The notes under the pieces were generated by a model, which had not been told where the DNA came from, made no database searches, and saw only the letters and a program-made list of their open reading frames with translations. DNA of 64,000 nt from Thermophilibacter gallinarum (GTDB lineage: Bacteria > Actinomycetota > Coriobacteriia > Coriobacteriales > Atopobiaceae), in the NCBI RefSeq assembly GCF_014982725.1, contig NZ_JADCJZ010000001.1, positions 558,001 through 622,000 on the forward strand. The letters are read 5' to 3'. This document shows positions 1 through 14,826 of the stretch, in pieces. Position 1 is the first letter of the stretch, and each line of letters starts with the position of its first letter. The position numbers and the translations under genes are program-made.

Positions 1-1025
1 GCGTGCTGGGCGCTCTTCTCGCCGTGCGCGGGCTTACGGACGTGGGCTCGCTCGCGAGCTACCTGGTCTTCGTGCGGCAGGCGGCCGCTCCGCTCAACCA
101 GTTCACCCAGCAGGGGAACTTCCTGCTCACGGCGCTCGCGGGTGCGGAGCGGATCTTCTCGGTCATGCGCCTTGCGCCCGAGGTGGACGAGGGCGAGGTG
201 CGCCTCGTGCACGCCGACGACGTGGAGGCCGCCCGCGCCGCCGCCGGTGCCGCGGGCTGGGCGTGGGAGATCTGCGGCGAGCACGTGCCGCTCCAGGGAG
301 ACGTGCAGTTCTACCACGTGGACTTTGGCTATGAGGAGGGGCAGACCGTGCTCGCGGACCTCTCGCTCTACGCCAAGCCGGGCCAGAAGATCGCCTTCGT
401 GGGCTCGACGGGCGCGGGCAAGACCACGATCACCAACCTCATCAACCGCTTCTACGAGGTGCGCTCCGGCGTGATCACCTACGACGGCATCGACGTGCGC
501 GACATCGAGAAGGCGTCCCTGCGCCGCTCGCTCGGCATCGTGCTGCAGGACACGCACCTCTTTGCGGGGACGATCGCGGACAACATCCGCTTCGGCAAGC
601 TGGACGCCACCGACGAGCAGGTGCGCGCGGCGGCCCGGCTTGCCTGCGCGGACGGCTTCATCTCGCGCCTGCCGCGCGGCTATGACACGCCCGTGGTGGC
701 GGACGGCGCCAACCTCTCCCAGGGACAGCGGCAGCTCCTGGCCATCGCGCGGGCGGCCGTGGCGGACCCGCCGGTGCTGATCCTCGACGAGGCCACCTCC
801 AGCATCGACACGCGCACCGAGGCGCTCATCCAGCGCGGCATGGACGCGCTCATGGCGGGACGCACGGTCTTCGTGATCGCGCACCGGCTGAGCACGGTCC
901 GCAACGCCGATGCGATTATGGTGCTGGAGCACGGGCGGATCGTGGAGCGCGGCACGCACGAGGAGCTTCTCGCCGCCCGCGGCGAGTACTGGCAGCTCTG
1001 GACCGGCGCCAAGGAGCTGGACTAG
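1..1025 (+). CDS. ABC exporter, fused permease/ATPase (5' partial)
   Basis: C-terminal part of an ABC-B type exporter half-transporter (multidrug/lipid exporter family). The window edge cuts off most of the membrane domain; the first ~60 visible residues are its last helices. The nucleotide-binding domain follows, with Walker A GSTGAGKTT (visible residues ~136-144), a Q-loop at VLQD, the signature LSQGQRQ (~238), Walker B VLILDEATSS (~258) and the switch histidine in IAHRLST. An insert of ~30 residues rich in Ala and Gly (about visible residues 62-95) separates the membrane domain from the ATPase. The substrate cannot be told. Such proteins usually work as heterodimers, so a partner gene is likely just upstream, outside the window. 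Confidence 0.93.
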   Translation, partial: VLGALLAVRGLTDVGSLASYLVFVRQAAAPLNQFTQQGNFLLTALAGAERIFSVMRLAPEVDEGEVRLVHADDVEAARAAAGAAGWAWEICGEHVPLQGDVQFYHVDFGYEEGQTVLADLSLYAKPGQKIAFVGSTGAGKTTITNLINRFYEVRSGVITYDGIDVRDIEKASLRRSLGIVLQDTHLFAGTIADNIRFGKLDATDEQVRAAARLACADGFISRLPRGYDTPVVADGANLSQGQRQLLAIARAAVADPPVLILDEATSSIDTRTEALIQRGMDALMAGRTVFVIAHRLSTVRNADAIMVLEHGRIVERGTHEELLAARGEYWQLWTGAKELD

Positions 1026-1042
1026 GTGCGGGCGGCGGCTCT

Positions 1043-1193
1043 GGTTAGAAATACCGCGTCGCCCCCCTCTGGGAGCCCGTTCGGGTTAGAAATACCGCGT
1101 CGTCCCCCTCCAAACGTCTCAAAAAAGGGGGACGATGCGGTCGTTTTAACCCGCACGCCGAGAAGAACGGGGACGATGCGGTCGTTTTAACCC
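1043..1193. repeat. Private repeat cluster: two direct and two inverted copies
   Basis: An identical 19-mer starting GGTTAGAAATACCGCG occurs at 1043-1061 and 1084-1102. An identical 25-mer containing GACGATGCGGTCGTTTTAAC occurs at 1127-1152 (one extra G) and 1169-1193. The second word is the inverted form of the first, matching at 21 of 25 positions. Order: forward, forward, A-rich spacer, reverse, reverse. It lies in the convergent gap between the exporter and the phospholipase-like gene, so transcripts from both sides could fold here. I did not find this word elsewhere in the window. Confidence 0.9.
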
Positions 1194-1205
1194 ACGCGCG
1201 CCGCG

Positions 1206-2138
1206 TCAGTCGTCGGAGCCGGGGCGCCCCTCGTAGTTGACGCCGCCCACGAGCTCGCGCAGCCGGGCCTCGTCGCCGCGCACGAACGCCTCGGCGAGCG
1301 CCGGGTAGGCGAGGCGCGCCTCGTCGAAGAGGTCGGCGAAGGTGTCGGTGCGGGCCTCGCCCGTGAAGGGGTGGCGCCACGCGCGGCGCTCGAGGTTGGC
1401 GGCGGCGCACTCGTCCGTGCGGCGCACGTAGTGGGCCGACGCCTCCAGGAGGGAGTGCGGGCGCACGAGCCGCTCGGCCGCGCCCAGGAGCCGCGCGCGC
1501 ACCGAGCCCGCCGGCTCGACCGCGCGGTAGAGGAGCTCGTAGTCGCGCACCGCCGCGCCGTACTCGCGCGGCCCGACGACCGTGCCGTACACCGACAGCG
1601 CGACCTGCGAGAGCAGGGCCCCGGCGACGCGCTCGGTGCGCGGCGTGCGCATGAGGTTGCCGGCGGCGGGCCGCTCCTCGGTCGTGGCGCGGCGCTTCTC
1701 CCACAGGATCCAGGAGTCCAGGTCGGACTCGATCACCGCGTGCACCTCGCGCTCGCTGCCCGCGAGGCCAGTCCCGGCCGCCGCGATCGCCCGCTCCTGC
1801 GCGATCACGAAGGGGTGCGTCGCGCGGTCGAGCGCGTAGTGCCCCAGCAGGCCGAGCGCGAATGCCCGCCCGATCCGCCCGTCGGTGACGGGGAGGTGGC
1901 CGACGCCCTCGCGCACGGCGAGAAACGTCCTCGTGACGCGACCCGACTGGATCCTCTCCGCGAGCTCGCGGCACGCGGCGACGCGGCCGGGCAGCGTCGA
2001 GAAGCGCGCGAAGAGCGGGTCGGGCCCCTGGTTGCCCAGCAAAAACGCGATCAGCTCCTCCTCGCCGGTGACGAGGCCGGCGGGCAGCTCGGAGGCGATG
2101 TCCTCGCCGAATATGTGGTGCGTGATGAGCGCGGGCAT
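1206..2138 (-). CDS. Zinc-dependent phospholipase C-like protein
   Basis: 310 residues starting MPALITHH. The pattern of spaced His and Asp residues (THHIFGEDI near the N-terminus, GNQGPDPL, then GLLGHYALDRATHPFV around residues 95-110) matches the zinc-dependent phospholipase C superfamily, whose members hydrolyse phospholipids or are uncharacterised zinc proteins. There is no signal peptide, so a cytoplasmic location is inferred. The start at 2138 was chosen over an upstream in-frame ATG because GGAAGGG lies just before it and the extra N-terminal stretch is low-complexity. It is transcribed divergently from the iron-type ABC operon. The substrate is unknown. Confidence 0.75.
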   Translation of the reverse strand: MPALITHHIFGEDIASELPAGLVTGEEELIAFLLGNQGPDPLFARFSTLPGRVAACRELAERIQSGRVTRTFLAVREGVGHLPVTDGRIGRAFALGLLGHYALDRATHPFVIAQERAIAAAGTGLAGSEREVHAVIESDLDSWILWEKRRATTEERPAAGNLMRTPRTERVAGALLSQVALSVYGTVVGPREYGAAVRDYELLYRAVEPAGSVRARLLGAAERLVRPHSLLEASAHYVRRTDECAAANLERRAWRHPFTGEARTDTFADLFDEARLAYPALAEAFVRGDEARLRELVGGVNYEGRPGSDD

Positions 2139-2302
2139 GGGCTTCCCTTCCGACGCGCGGTGCTTCTCGGCAGTACCACTAGGGTAGCGCATCGCCGGGT
2201 TGGGGGAGCGCCGAGAAGGGCCGCGCCCCGCGGTCCGCACGGGCAACGATGCCCACGTGAGGCGCACCGTCCGCCCATTACATCCGCCGCTTGCCGGAAA
2301 CG

Positions 2303-2333
2303 TTGTGTAAGCAATCCGTAAGCGCACTATAAA
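2303..2333 (+). promoter_or_regulatory. Candidate promoter of the iron-type ABC operon
   Basis: TTGTGT at 2303-2308 and TATAAA at 2328-2333, spacing 19 nt (longer than ideal), in a locally AT-rich patch of an otherwise GC-rich gap. A short GC hairpin (about 2347-2371) follows in the leader before the ribosome site GAAGGGAAGGAA at 2372-2383. Confidence 0.45.
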
Positions 2334-2389
2334 GAAAGACGGGAATGAGCCCCGCGTCCGCGGGGCGGCTCGAAGGGAAGGAACAAGCT

Positions 2390-3532
2390 ATGGCTAACGT
2401 CTCTCGTAGGAACTTCATCGCCGCAAGCGCTGCCACGGTCGCCGGTCTGGGCCTCGTCGGCTGCGGCGGTGGCGGCGGCGAGCAGCAGGCCGCCGACGGC
2501 CAGGTCGCCGAGAACAGCGTCGGTGCCTCCGAGGACCTCATCAAGGCCGCCCAGGAGGAGGGCACCCTCGTCGTCTACGGCTCCTGCGAGGAGGACTACC
2601 TCGCGGCCGCCTGCAACCACTTCAGCGAGCTCTTCGGCATCGAGGTCCAACAGCAGCGCCTCTCGACGGGCGAGGTCCAGGCCAAGATCGAGGAGGAGAA
2701 CGGCAACCCCTCCGGCGACGTCTGGTTCGGCGGCACCACCGACCCGTACAACGTCGTGACCGCCGAGGGCCTGCTCGAGCCCTACGCCGCCGCCAACGCC
2801 AGCCACATCACCGACCCCAAGTACCAGGACGCCGACGGCAACTGGTACGGCATCTACACCGGCCTGCTGGGCATCATGTACAACAAGGACGAGGTCGAGC
2901 GCCTGGGCGTCACCCCGCCGGCTGACTTCGCGGACCTCACCGACCCGCAGTACAAGGGTCTGATCTGGTCCTCCAACTACAACACTGCCGGCACCGCTAA
3001 GCTGATCGTCAACACGATGATCCAGAAGTACGGCCACGACGAGGGCATCCAGTTCCTCGTCGACCTCGACAAGAACGTCCAGGTCTACACCAAGTCCGGC
3101 TCCGGCCCGTCCAAGAACATCGGCACCGGCGAGTGCACGATCGGCCTCGGCTTCCTCCACGACGGCATCTTCCAGATCGTGGACCAGGGCTACGAGAACA
3201 TCGAGCTCGTCGTCCCGTCCTCCGGCACCTCCTGCGAGGTCGGCGCCACGGCCATCTTCAAGGGCTGCAAGCACCCCAACGCCGCCAAGCTCTGGATCGA
3301 GTACGCCCTCTCGCCCGAGTGCGTCGAGCTCGCGGCCCAGAACGGCTCCTACCAGTTCCTGGTCATCGACAACGCCGAGCAGCCCGAGATCGCCACTGAG
3401 TTCGGCCTCGACCCGAACAACACGATGGACTACGACTTCGAGGATGCCAAGGCCAACACCGACACCTACGTCGCTGAGGTCATGGAGGCCCTCGGCGGCG
3501 GCGACGACCGCTTCGAGACCGAGGACGCGTAA
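2390..3532 (+). CDS. ABC transporter substrate-binding lipoprotein, iron(III)/AfuA type
   Basis: 380 residues. The N-terminus has a twin-arginine motif SRRNFI (residues 5-10) followed by a lipobox ending at Cys25 (LVGC), so it is probably Tat-exported and lipid-anchored. The body resembles AfuA/FbpA-like binding proteins (COG1840): an early EGTLVVYGS strand, DVWFGG, a hinge near YNKDEV, and GECTIGLGFLHDG. The two following genes encode a double-domain permease and a Fbp/Pot-type ATPase, making a complete importer. Ferric iron is the usual substrate; other small anions or phosphonates are possible within the family. Strong ribosome site GAAGGGAAGGAA precedes the ATG at 2390. Confidence 0.85.
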   Translation: MANVSRRNFIAASAATVAGLGLVGCGGGGGEQQAADGQVAENSVGASEDLIKAAQEEGTLVVYGSCEEDYLAAACNHFSELFGIEVQQQRLSTGEVQAKIEEENGNPSGDVWFGGTTDPYNVVTAEGLLEPYAAANASHITDPKYQDADGNWYGIYTGLLGIMYNKDEVERLGVTPPADFADLTDPQYKGLIWSSNYNTAGTAKLIVNTMIQKYGHDEGIQFLVDLDKNVQVYTKSGSGPSKNIGTGECTIGLGFLHDGIFQIVDQGYENIELVVPSSGTSCEVGATAIFKGCKHPNAAKLWIEYALSPECVELAAQNGSYQFLVIDNAEQPEIATEFGLDPNNTMDYDFEDAKANTDTYVAEVMEALGGGDDRFETEDA

Positions 3533-3582
3533 GGCCTGAGGTTCTTCTCGTCCCACGTTGACGCGGTCACGTGAGCAACAGC

Positions 3583-3616
3583 GCGCCGGGCGGGTGCACA
3601 ATCATCCGCCCGGCGC
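3583..3616 (+). promoter_or_regulatory. Intra-operon hairpin after the binding-protein gene
   Basis: Perfect 11-bp stem GCGCCGGGCGG (3583-3593) / CCGCCCGGCGC (3606-3616) with a 12-nt loop and no T run, between the binding-protein and permease genes. Position and lack of a T tract fit a transcript-stabilising or partial-termination hairpin that lets the binding protein be made in excess over the permease, as is common in binding-protein operons. Confidence 0.6.
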
Positions 3617-3650
3617 TCGCACGTCGGAACCACACGAGGAAGGCCCGCTT

Positions 3651-5360
3651 ATGGCAAGATCGCAAAGTGCCTCTCTTGACAGGAAGAAGCTCCTGGCAGA
3701 TCCCATCATGGTCACCACGATCGTGGTGCTGATCGCGTTCCTCACGCTGTTCATCCTCTACCCGCTGGCGATCCTTCTGGTGGACAGCTTCATCACCGAG
3801 CGCGGGCCGAGCCTGGAGGTCTTCCAGCGCATCTTCGAGATGCACACCTTCACCACGGCCATCACCAACACGCTCTCCGTCGGCCTGCTCGTGAGCGTAG
3901 CCTCTGCGCTGGTGGGCCTGCTGTTCGCCTACGTCGAGGTCTACGTGAAGCTGCGCACGCGCTTCCTCTCGGGCCTCTTCAAGGTCGTCTCGATGCTGCC
4001 GGTGGTCTCGCCGCCGTTCGTGCTCTCCCTCTCGGTGATCATGCTCTTCGGCAAGGCCGGCATCATCACGCGCTACCTGCTTGGCATCTACGACAACTCG
4101 GTCTACGGCTTCTGGGGCATCTTCGTGGTCCAGACGCTCACGTTCTTCCCCGTGTGCTACATGATGCTGCGCGGCCTGCTCAAGAACATCGACCCGTCGC
4201 TCGAGGAGGCGGCGCGCGACATGGGCGCCTCCCGCTGGAAGGTCTTCACGTCCGTCACGCTGCCGCTCGTGCTCCCGGGCCTGGGCAACGCGTTTCTCGT
4301 CACCTTCATCGAGTCGATCGCCGACTTCGCCAACCCCATGATCATCGGCGGCTCCTACGACACGCTCGCCACGACGATCTACCTGCAGATCACGGGCGCC
4401 TACGACAAGGAGGGCGCGGCCGCGATGGCCGTCGTGCTCCTGTGCATCACGCTGCTCATGTTCATCGTGCAGAAGTACGTGCTCGAGGCCAAGAGCACGG
4501 CCACCCTCACCGGCAAGGCCTCGCGCGCCCGCATGCTGATTACCGACCGCTCCGTGACGCTGCCGCTCACCATCCTGTGCGGCGTCATCGCCCTGTTCGT
4601 CGTGATCATGTACATCTGCGTGCCCTTCGGCGCCCTGTTCAAGACCTGGGGCTACGACTTCACGCTCACGCCCAAGTGGTTCATCCAGGTCTTCGAGCGC
4701 TACCACGGCCTCGAGGCGTTCCGCGACTCCTTCGTGCTGTCGCTCATAGCCTCGCCGCTCACGGCGCTGCTCTCGATGATTATCTCCTACCTGGTGGTCA
4801 AGCGGAACTTCCGCAGCAAGGGCTTCATCGAGTTCGTCTCGATGCTCGCGATGGCCGTCCCCGGCACGGTCCTGGGCGTCGGCTTCATCCGCGGCTTCTC
4901 CGCTGGCGTCTTCCGCACCGGGTTCCTCCAGGGCCTCTACGGCTCGGCGGCCATCCTGGTGATCGTCTTCATCGTGCGCTCCCTGCCCACGGGCACGCGC
5001 TCGGGCATCTCGGCGCTGCGCCAGATCGACAAGTCGATCGAGGAGAGCGCCTACGACATGGGCGCGGACAGCTTCACGGTCTTCCGCACGGTGACGCTGC
5101 CGCTCATCAAGGACTCGTTCCTCTCCGGCCTCGTGACCGCGTTCGTGCGCTCGATCACGGCCATCTCCGCGATCATCCTGCTCGTGACCCCGCAGTTCTT
5201 CCTCATTACGGTGCAGATCAACGAGTTCGCCGAGAAGGGCTCCTACGGCATCGCGTGCGCGTTCGCCACGATTCTTATCGCCATCACCTACGGCTCGGTT
5301 CTGCTCATGAACCTCGCCATCAAGCACTTTGGAACCAGCAAGTACACCGAGGAGGCATAA
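3651..5360 (+). CDS. ABC transporter permease, duplicated (FbpB type)
   Basis: 569-residue membrane protein with two binding-protein-dependent transport domains in one chain, about 12 helices in all. Each half has its EAA loop that docks to the ATPase: EEAARDMGASRWKVF (~residue 184) and EESAYDMGADSFTVF (~463), both followed by a TLPL segment. This fused architecture is typical of ferric-iron permeases (FbpB/AfuB). The start at 3651 is preceded by GAGGAAGG; the longer in-frame extension begins inside the intergenic hairpin and was rejected. It is the middle gene of a three-gene importer. Confidence 0.9.
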   Translation: MARSQSASLDRKKLLADPIMVTTIVVLIAFLTLFILYPLAILLVDSFITERGPSLEVFQRIFEMHTFTTAITNTLSVGLLVSVASALVGLLFAYVEVYVKLRTRFLSGLFKVVSMLPVVSPPFVLSLSVIMLFGKAGIITRYLLGIYDNSVYGFWGIFVVQTLTFFPVCYMMLRGLLKNIDPSLEEAARDMGASRWKVFTSVTLPLVLPGLGNAFLVTFIESIADFANPMIIGGSYDTLATTIYLQITGAYDKEGAAAMAVVLLCITLLMFIVQKYVLEAKSTATLTGKASRARMLITDRSVTLPLTILCGVIALFVVIMYICVPFGALFKTWGYDFTLTPKWFIQVFERYHGLEAFRDSFVLSLIASPLTALLSMIISYLVVKRNFRSKGFIEFVSMLAMAVPGTVLGVGFIRGFSAGVFRTGFLQGLYGSAAILVIVFIVRSLPTGTRSGISALRQIDKSIEESAYDMGADSFTVFRTVTLPLIKDSFLSGLVTAFVRSITAISAIILLVTPQFFLITVQINEFAEKGSYGIACAFATILIAITYGSVLLMNLAIKHFGTSKYTEEA

Positions 5361-5364
5361 CGTC

Positions 5365-6441
<1,077 letters not shown>

Positions 6442-6473
6442 GCACCGCGTCAGGCGAGAAGAGCGTGCGGCAG

Positions 6474-6512
6474 CGGGCCGTCCCGGAAGCGTCCGGGGCG
6501 GCCCGTTCTTCT
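6474..6512 (+). terminator. Rho-independent terminator after the iron-type ABC operon
   Basis: 14-bp stem CGGGCCGTCCCGGA (6474-6487) / TCCGGGGCGGCCCG (6492-6505), one imperfect pair, 4-nt loop, followed by TTCTTCT. Confidence 0.75.
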
Positions 6513-6528
6513 CGCCGGGCGAAAAAGG

Positions 6529-6600
6529 CGCCGAGAAAGACATTTCGCCCAAAACGAGGCCCCTGGGGGCCCGATTTTGGTCAGGTTGTCTTTCTCGGCG
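6529..6600. repeat. Nested palindrome between convergent operons
   Basis: Outer arms CGCCGAGAAAGACA (6529-6542) / TGTCTTTCTCGGCG (6587-6600) are perfectly complementary over 14 bp. Inside lies a second, shorter pair, CCAAAA..GGCCC (6549-6562) / GGGCC..TTTTGG (6567-6580), around a CCCCTGGGGG centre. This double-stem layout recurs at other gaps in the window with different sequences. Confidence 0.85.
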
Positions 6601-6628
6601 TGACCGGGGCGCGGGGAGGCGAGAAGAA

Positions 6629-7171
6629 CTATCCCTCGAAGCCGGCGTCCTCCAGCAGGTCCGCGCCGTCGGCGGCGGCCGTGGCCAGCTCGTCGCAGCG
6701 CTCGTTCTCGGGGTGGCCGGCGTGGCCCTTCACCCAGACCCACGCGACCTCGTGCGGCTCGCAGGCCGCGATCAGGCGCTGCCAGAGGTCCACGTTCTTC
6801 ACGGGCTGCTTGCTCGCGGTCTTCCAGCCGCGCCGCTGCCAGCCCGCGATCCAGTGCTGGTTGAAGGCGTTGACCACGTACTGCGAGTCCGTCGTCATCG
6901 TGACCGCGCACGGGCGGCGCAGCGCCTCGAGCGCGACGATCGCGCCCAGGAGCTCCATGCGGTTGTTGGTCGTGCGCCGGTAGCCGGCGGAGAGCTCGCG
7001 CTCGTGCGCGACGCCGTCGGGACCGGTGTAGCGCAGGACCGCGCCGTAGCCGCCCGGCCCCGGGTTGCCGCGCGACGAGCCGTCCGACCACGCCTCCACG
7101 CGCATGAGCGCGCCATCCGCGCCCTTCTCGCCAGCTCCGCCGGCGGCAGCGAACTCTGCCCAGCTTGCCAC
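6629..7171 (-). CDS. rnhA: Ribonuclease HI
   Basis: 180 residues. Degrades the RNA strand of RNA:DNA hybrids. The catalytic acidic residues are visible: Asp in [17 protein letters not shown] (~residue 30), Glu in NRMELLGAI, Asp in TTDSQYV, and the final Asp in the [16 protein letters not shown] segment. The GTG start shares its first base with the TAG stop of polA (TAGTG), so translation is probably coupled; a later in-frame ATG (MRVEAW, residue 23) is an alternative start that keeps the whole fold. The pairing with DNA polymerase I suits joint removal of RNA primers. Confidence 0.93.
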   Translation of the reverse strand: MASWAEFAAAGGAGEKGADGALMRVEAWSDGSSRGNPGPGGYGAVLRYTGPDGVAHERELSAGYRRTTNNRMELLGAIVALEALRRPCAVTMTTDSQYVVNAFNQHWIAGWQRRGWKTASKQPVKNVDLWQRLIAACEPHEVAWVWVKGHAGHPENERCDELATAAADGADLLEDAGFEG

Positions 7172-9852
7172 TACTTTGCCTCCGCCCAGTTGGCGCCGTA
7201 GGAGACCTCGGCCACCAGCGGCACGGAGAGCGTGACCACGCCCTCCATTGTCTCGCGTACGAGCGCGCTCACGGCCTCGACCTCGGACTCGGGGACCTCG
7301 AGGTCCAGCTCGTCGTGGATCTGCAGCACGAGCTTGGACGCCAGGCCCTCCTCGTGCAGGCGCCGCTCCACCTGGACCATGGCGAGCTTGATGATGTCGG
7401 CGGCGGTGCCCTGCATGGGGTGGTTCATCGCCGTGCGCTCGCCGAAGGCCACGAGCTGGCGGTTGCGCTGCTGGAACTCGCGGATGTGGCGCTTGCGCCC
7501 GTAGAGCGTCTCGGCGTAGCCGCGCTCGTGGGCCACGCGAACGGCCTCGTCGAGGAAGGCGCGCACGCCGGGGTAGGCGGCAAAGTAGCGGTCGATCATC
7601 TCCTGCGCCTCGGCGCGGCCGATCTTGAGCGAGCTCGCCAGGCCGAAGGCCTGCTGGCCGTAGACGATGCCGAAGTTCACGGCCTTGGCGCGGCTGCGCA
7701 GCTGCGGCGTGACCTCGTCGATGGCCACGCCGAAGACGCGCGCCGCGGTGGCGGCGTGGAAGTCCGCGCCCTCGCAGAAGGCCGCGATCAGGTGCTCGTC
7801 GCCGGAGAGGTGCGCGAGCAGGCGCAGCTCGATCTGCGAGTAGTCGCAGGCGAGAAACACGTGGCCCTCGGGCACCGTGAACGCCTGGCGCACGCGGTGG
7901 CCGAGCTCCGAGCGCGTGGGGATGTTCTGCAGGTTGGGGTCGGAGCTCGAGAGGCGCCCGGTGGCGGTGACCGTCTGGTTGAGCGTGGTGTGGATGCGGC
8001 CGTCGCCGCGCACGAGCGCGGGCAGGGCGTCGAGGTAGGTGCTCTTGATCTTGGAGCGCTCGCGGTACTCCAGCACGTCGGCCACGATCTCGTGCTCCGC
8101 GGCGAGGTCGGCGAGGACTTTGGCGTTGGTGGAGTAGTAGCCGCGCTTGGTGCGCTTGAGCCCGTAGGTGGGCAGGCCCAGCACGTCGAAGAGGACGTGG
8201 GAGAGCTGCATGGGGGAGTCGATGTTGAACTTTTCGCCGGCGGCCGCGTGGATCTTCTCGACCATGCCGGCGATCTCGCCGCCGAGCTCGGCCGACTGCG
8301 CGGCGAGCACGCTCGTGTCCACGCCGAGGCCCGCGCGCTCCATCTGCGCCAGTACCGGCAGCAGCGGCATCTCCATGTCGTCGAACAGGCCGGCGGAGCC
8401 GTCCTTCTCGAGGCGCTCGCGCAGCACGCCCATGAGGCGCAGCGCGCAGACCGCGTCGAGTGCGGCCGTGGGGAGCTCGTCGGTGGGGGCGGGGAGGGGC
8501 TCGGTCAGGAAGGCCTCGCCGAGCTCGGGGAGCTCGAAGCTGCTCCGCTCGGAGTCAAGCAGGTAGGCCGCGACGGCGACGTCGAAGATCCGCGCGGGGT
8601 CGACCTCGTGCGGGTCCACGGCGGCGGGCTCGGAGGAGTCCGCGGGGCAGACCACGTGGAGCAGCGCCTTGACGTCGCCCGAGACCACGCGCCCCTCGCG
8701 GAAGAGGCGGGCGAGAAGGGCGTCCGCGGCGTCGCCCTCGACGCGCATGACCTTCTCGTCCGTCGCGCACCAGAGCACGTGGGAGAGGCCGAAGAGCGCC
8801 CCCTCGGCGCGGTCGTCGTCGACGGCGCAGCCGACCCACGCCCCGGCGGAGAGGGCCGCCTCCAGGGCCGCGACGGCGTCGTCGCCGGCGAGGGGCGCGG
8901 GGAGCTCCGCGGTTGCGGAGGGCGTCGTGCCCGCGCCGAGCGCTTCGTTCGCCGCGGCCACGGCGTCCGAGCCGGCCAGGCGAACGAGGCGCGTGGTCAT
9001 GCCGGTGAAGCCCAGGGCGGAGAAGGCGCGGGCCACCTCGGCCGGGTCGAAGGTGGGGAAGCGCGCGTCGGAGAGGTCAAGATCGATCGGCGCGTCGGTG
9101 CGGATCGTGGCCACGCGGCGGCTGAGCAGGGCGTCGTCGATGTGGGCGCGGAGGTTCTCGCCCATCTTGCCCTTGACCTCGTCCGCGTGGGCGATGACCT
9201 CGTCGAGACTGCCGTACTGCACGATCAGCGCCGCGGCCTTCTTGGGGCCGATGCCGGGAACGCCGGGGATGTTGTCGGAGGTGTCGCCCTTGAGGCCGTA
9301 GAAGTCCGGCACGAGCTCCGGCGTGATGCCGTGGTAGAGGTCCTCGACCGTGGCGGGGTCCATGATCATGACCTCGCTCACGCCCTTCTGGGTGGAGACG
9401 ATCTTGACGTGCTCGGTGGAGAGCTGGTACATGTCGCGGTCGCCGGTGAACAGCAGCATCTCGTAGCCGGCCGCCTCGCCGCGGCGCGCCAGGGTGCCGA
9501 GGATGTCGTCGCCCTCCCAGCCCTCGAGCTCGGCCACGGGGACGTCGAGCGTGCGCAGCAGGTCCTTCACCATGGGGAACTGCTCGTGCAGCGCCGGGTC
9601 CATCGGCGGGCGCTGGGCCTTGTACTGCGGCAGCATCTCCATGCGCACGCGCGGCTTGCCCTTGTCGAAGGCGCAGATCACGCCATCGGGGTGGAAGGTG
9701 TCCACCATCTTGATGAACATGTTGAAGAAGCCGAAGAGGGCGTTCGTGGAGCGCCCGTCCGGCGCGTTCATTGGCTGGCGGATCGCGTGGAACGCGCGGT
9801 GCATGAGCGAGTTGCCGTCGATGACGGCGATGGTGCGGGTGGCGTCAGACAT
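7171..9852 (-). CDS. polA: DNA polymerase I
   Basis: 893 residues. N-terminal 5'-3' exonuclease domain ([14 protein letters not shown], then GDRDMYQL and [18 protein letters not shown] around residues 145-205), a central domain in the place of the 3'-5' exonuclease that lacks an obvious full set of proofreading acidic residues, and a C-terminal polymerase with motif [18 protein letters not shown] (~667), motif [16 protein letters not shown] and motif [12 protein letters not shown]. Works in primer replacement and repair. The start at 9852 follows AAGGAGG; the longer in-frame extension was dropped. Confidence 0.96.
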   Translation of the reverse strand: MSDATRTIAVIDGNSLMHRAFHAIRQPMNAPDGRSTNALFGFFNMFIKMVDTFHPDGVICAFDKGKPRVRMEMLPQYKAQRPPMDPALHEQFPMVKDLLRTLDVPVAELEGWEGDDILGTLARRGEAAGYEMLLFTGDRDMYQLSTEHVKIVSTQKGVSEVMIMDPATVEDLYHGITPELVPDFYGLKGDTSDNIPGVPGIGPKKAAALIVQYGSLDEVIAHADEVKGKMGENLRAHIDDALLSRRVATIRTDAPIDLDLSDARFPTFDPAEVARAFSALGFTGMTTRLVRLAGSDAVAAANEALGAGTTPSATAELPAPLAGDDAVAALEAALSAGAWVGCAVDDDRAEGALFGLSHVLWCATDEKVMRVEGDAADALLARLFREGRVVSGDVKALLHVVCPADSSEPAAVDPHEVDPARIFDVAVAAYLLDSERSSFELPELGEAFLTEPLPAPTDELPTAALDAVCALRLMGVLRERLEKDGSAGLFDDMEMPLLPVLAQMERAGLGVDTSVLAAQSAELGGEIAGMVEKIHAAAGEKFNIDSPMQLSHVLFDVLGLPTYGLKRTKRGYYSTNAKVLADLAAEHEIVADVLEYRERSKIKSTYLDALPALVRGDGRIHTTLNQTVTATGRLSSSDPNLQNIPTRSELGHRVRQAFTVPEGHVFLACDYSQIELRLLAHLSGDEHLIAAFCEGADFHAATAARVFGVAIDEVTPQLRSRAKAVNFGIVYGQQAFGLASSLKIGRAEAQEMIDRYFAAYPGVRAFLDEAVRVAHERGYAETLYGRKRHIREFQQRNRQLVAFGERTAMNHPMQGTAADIIKLAMVQVERRLHEEGLASKLVLQIHDELDLEVPESEVEAVSALVRETMEGVVTLSVPLVAEVSYGANWAEAK

Positions 9853-10169
9853 GGGGGCCTCCTTGTGGTTGCCCCTCGATTGTAGGCGAGAAGGGCGACG
9901 GAAACCTGTGAGGCGGAGTTGCGTCGTCGCCGGCGGCAAGGTCCGCCGCGAGTTCTTGGCGCGTCCTCTGCGCCAAGATGTCTGAGCGCCGGACCTTGCC
10001 GCCGGCGGCGGGGCGAGCCGTGCGTTTCGCGACCGTTTCCGGCGCGCGTCGCGCGGATGGCGGGCGAGAAACGGGCGCGTGGCGAGCGCGTAGCGAGTTC
10101 GTCTCGCTTTTCCCGGTGCCCGCCCTCACGGCCGTAGACTGCCCCTTGGAGTCGAACGAGGGGAGTCCC
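9853..10169. other. Divergent gap between polA and gltB
   Basis: 317-bp region without a credible gene. It must hold the promoters of polA (leftward) and gltB (rightward). Its main visible feature is the long hairpin at 9928-10007. An open frame continuing upstream from gltB crosses the hairpin but has no ribosome site and no conserved content. Confidence 0.6.
9928..10007 (+). repeat. Core-type hairpin element, copy 1
   Basis: Perfect 18-bp outer arms, CGCCGGCGGCAAGGTCCG at 9928-9945 and its complement at 9990-10007. Between them is a 44-nt core: CGCGAGTTCT, an inner stem TTGGCGC/GCGCCAA, then TGTCTGAGCG. Three further copies of this core (11.5, 24.8 and 24.9 kb) have different outer arms. 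No T run follows, so it is not a standard terminator. Confidence 0.9.
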
Positions 10170-14825
<4,656 letters not shown>

Positions 14826-14826
14826 C

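Noticed and set aside
1043-1193. Regularly repeated 19-25 nt words resembling a CRISPR array
   Set aside because: Only two copies per orientation, both orientations present, spacers of unequal length and no cas genes in the window.
9928-10007. Intrinsic terminator reading of the core hairpin
   Set aside because: It lies upstream of both divergent genes, has a 44-nt structured centre and lacks a T run.
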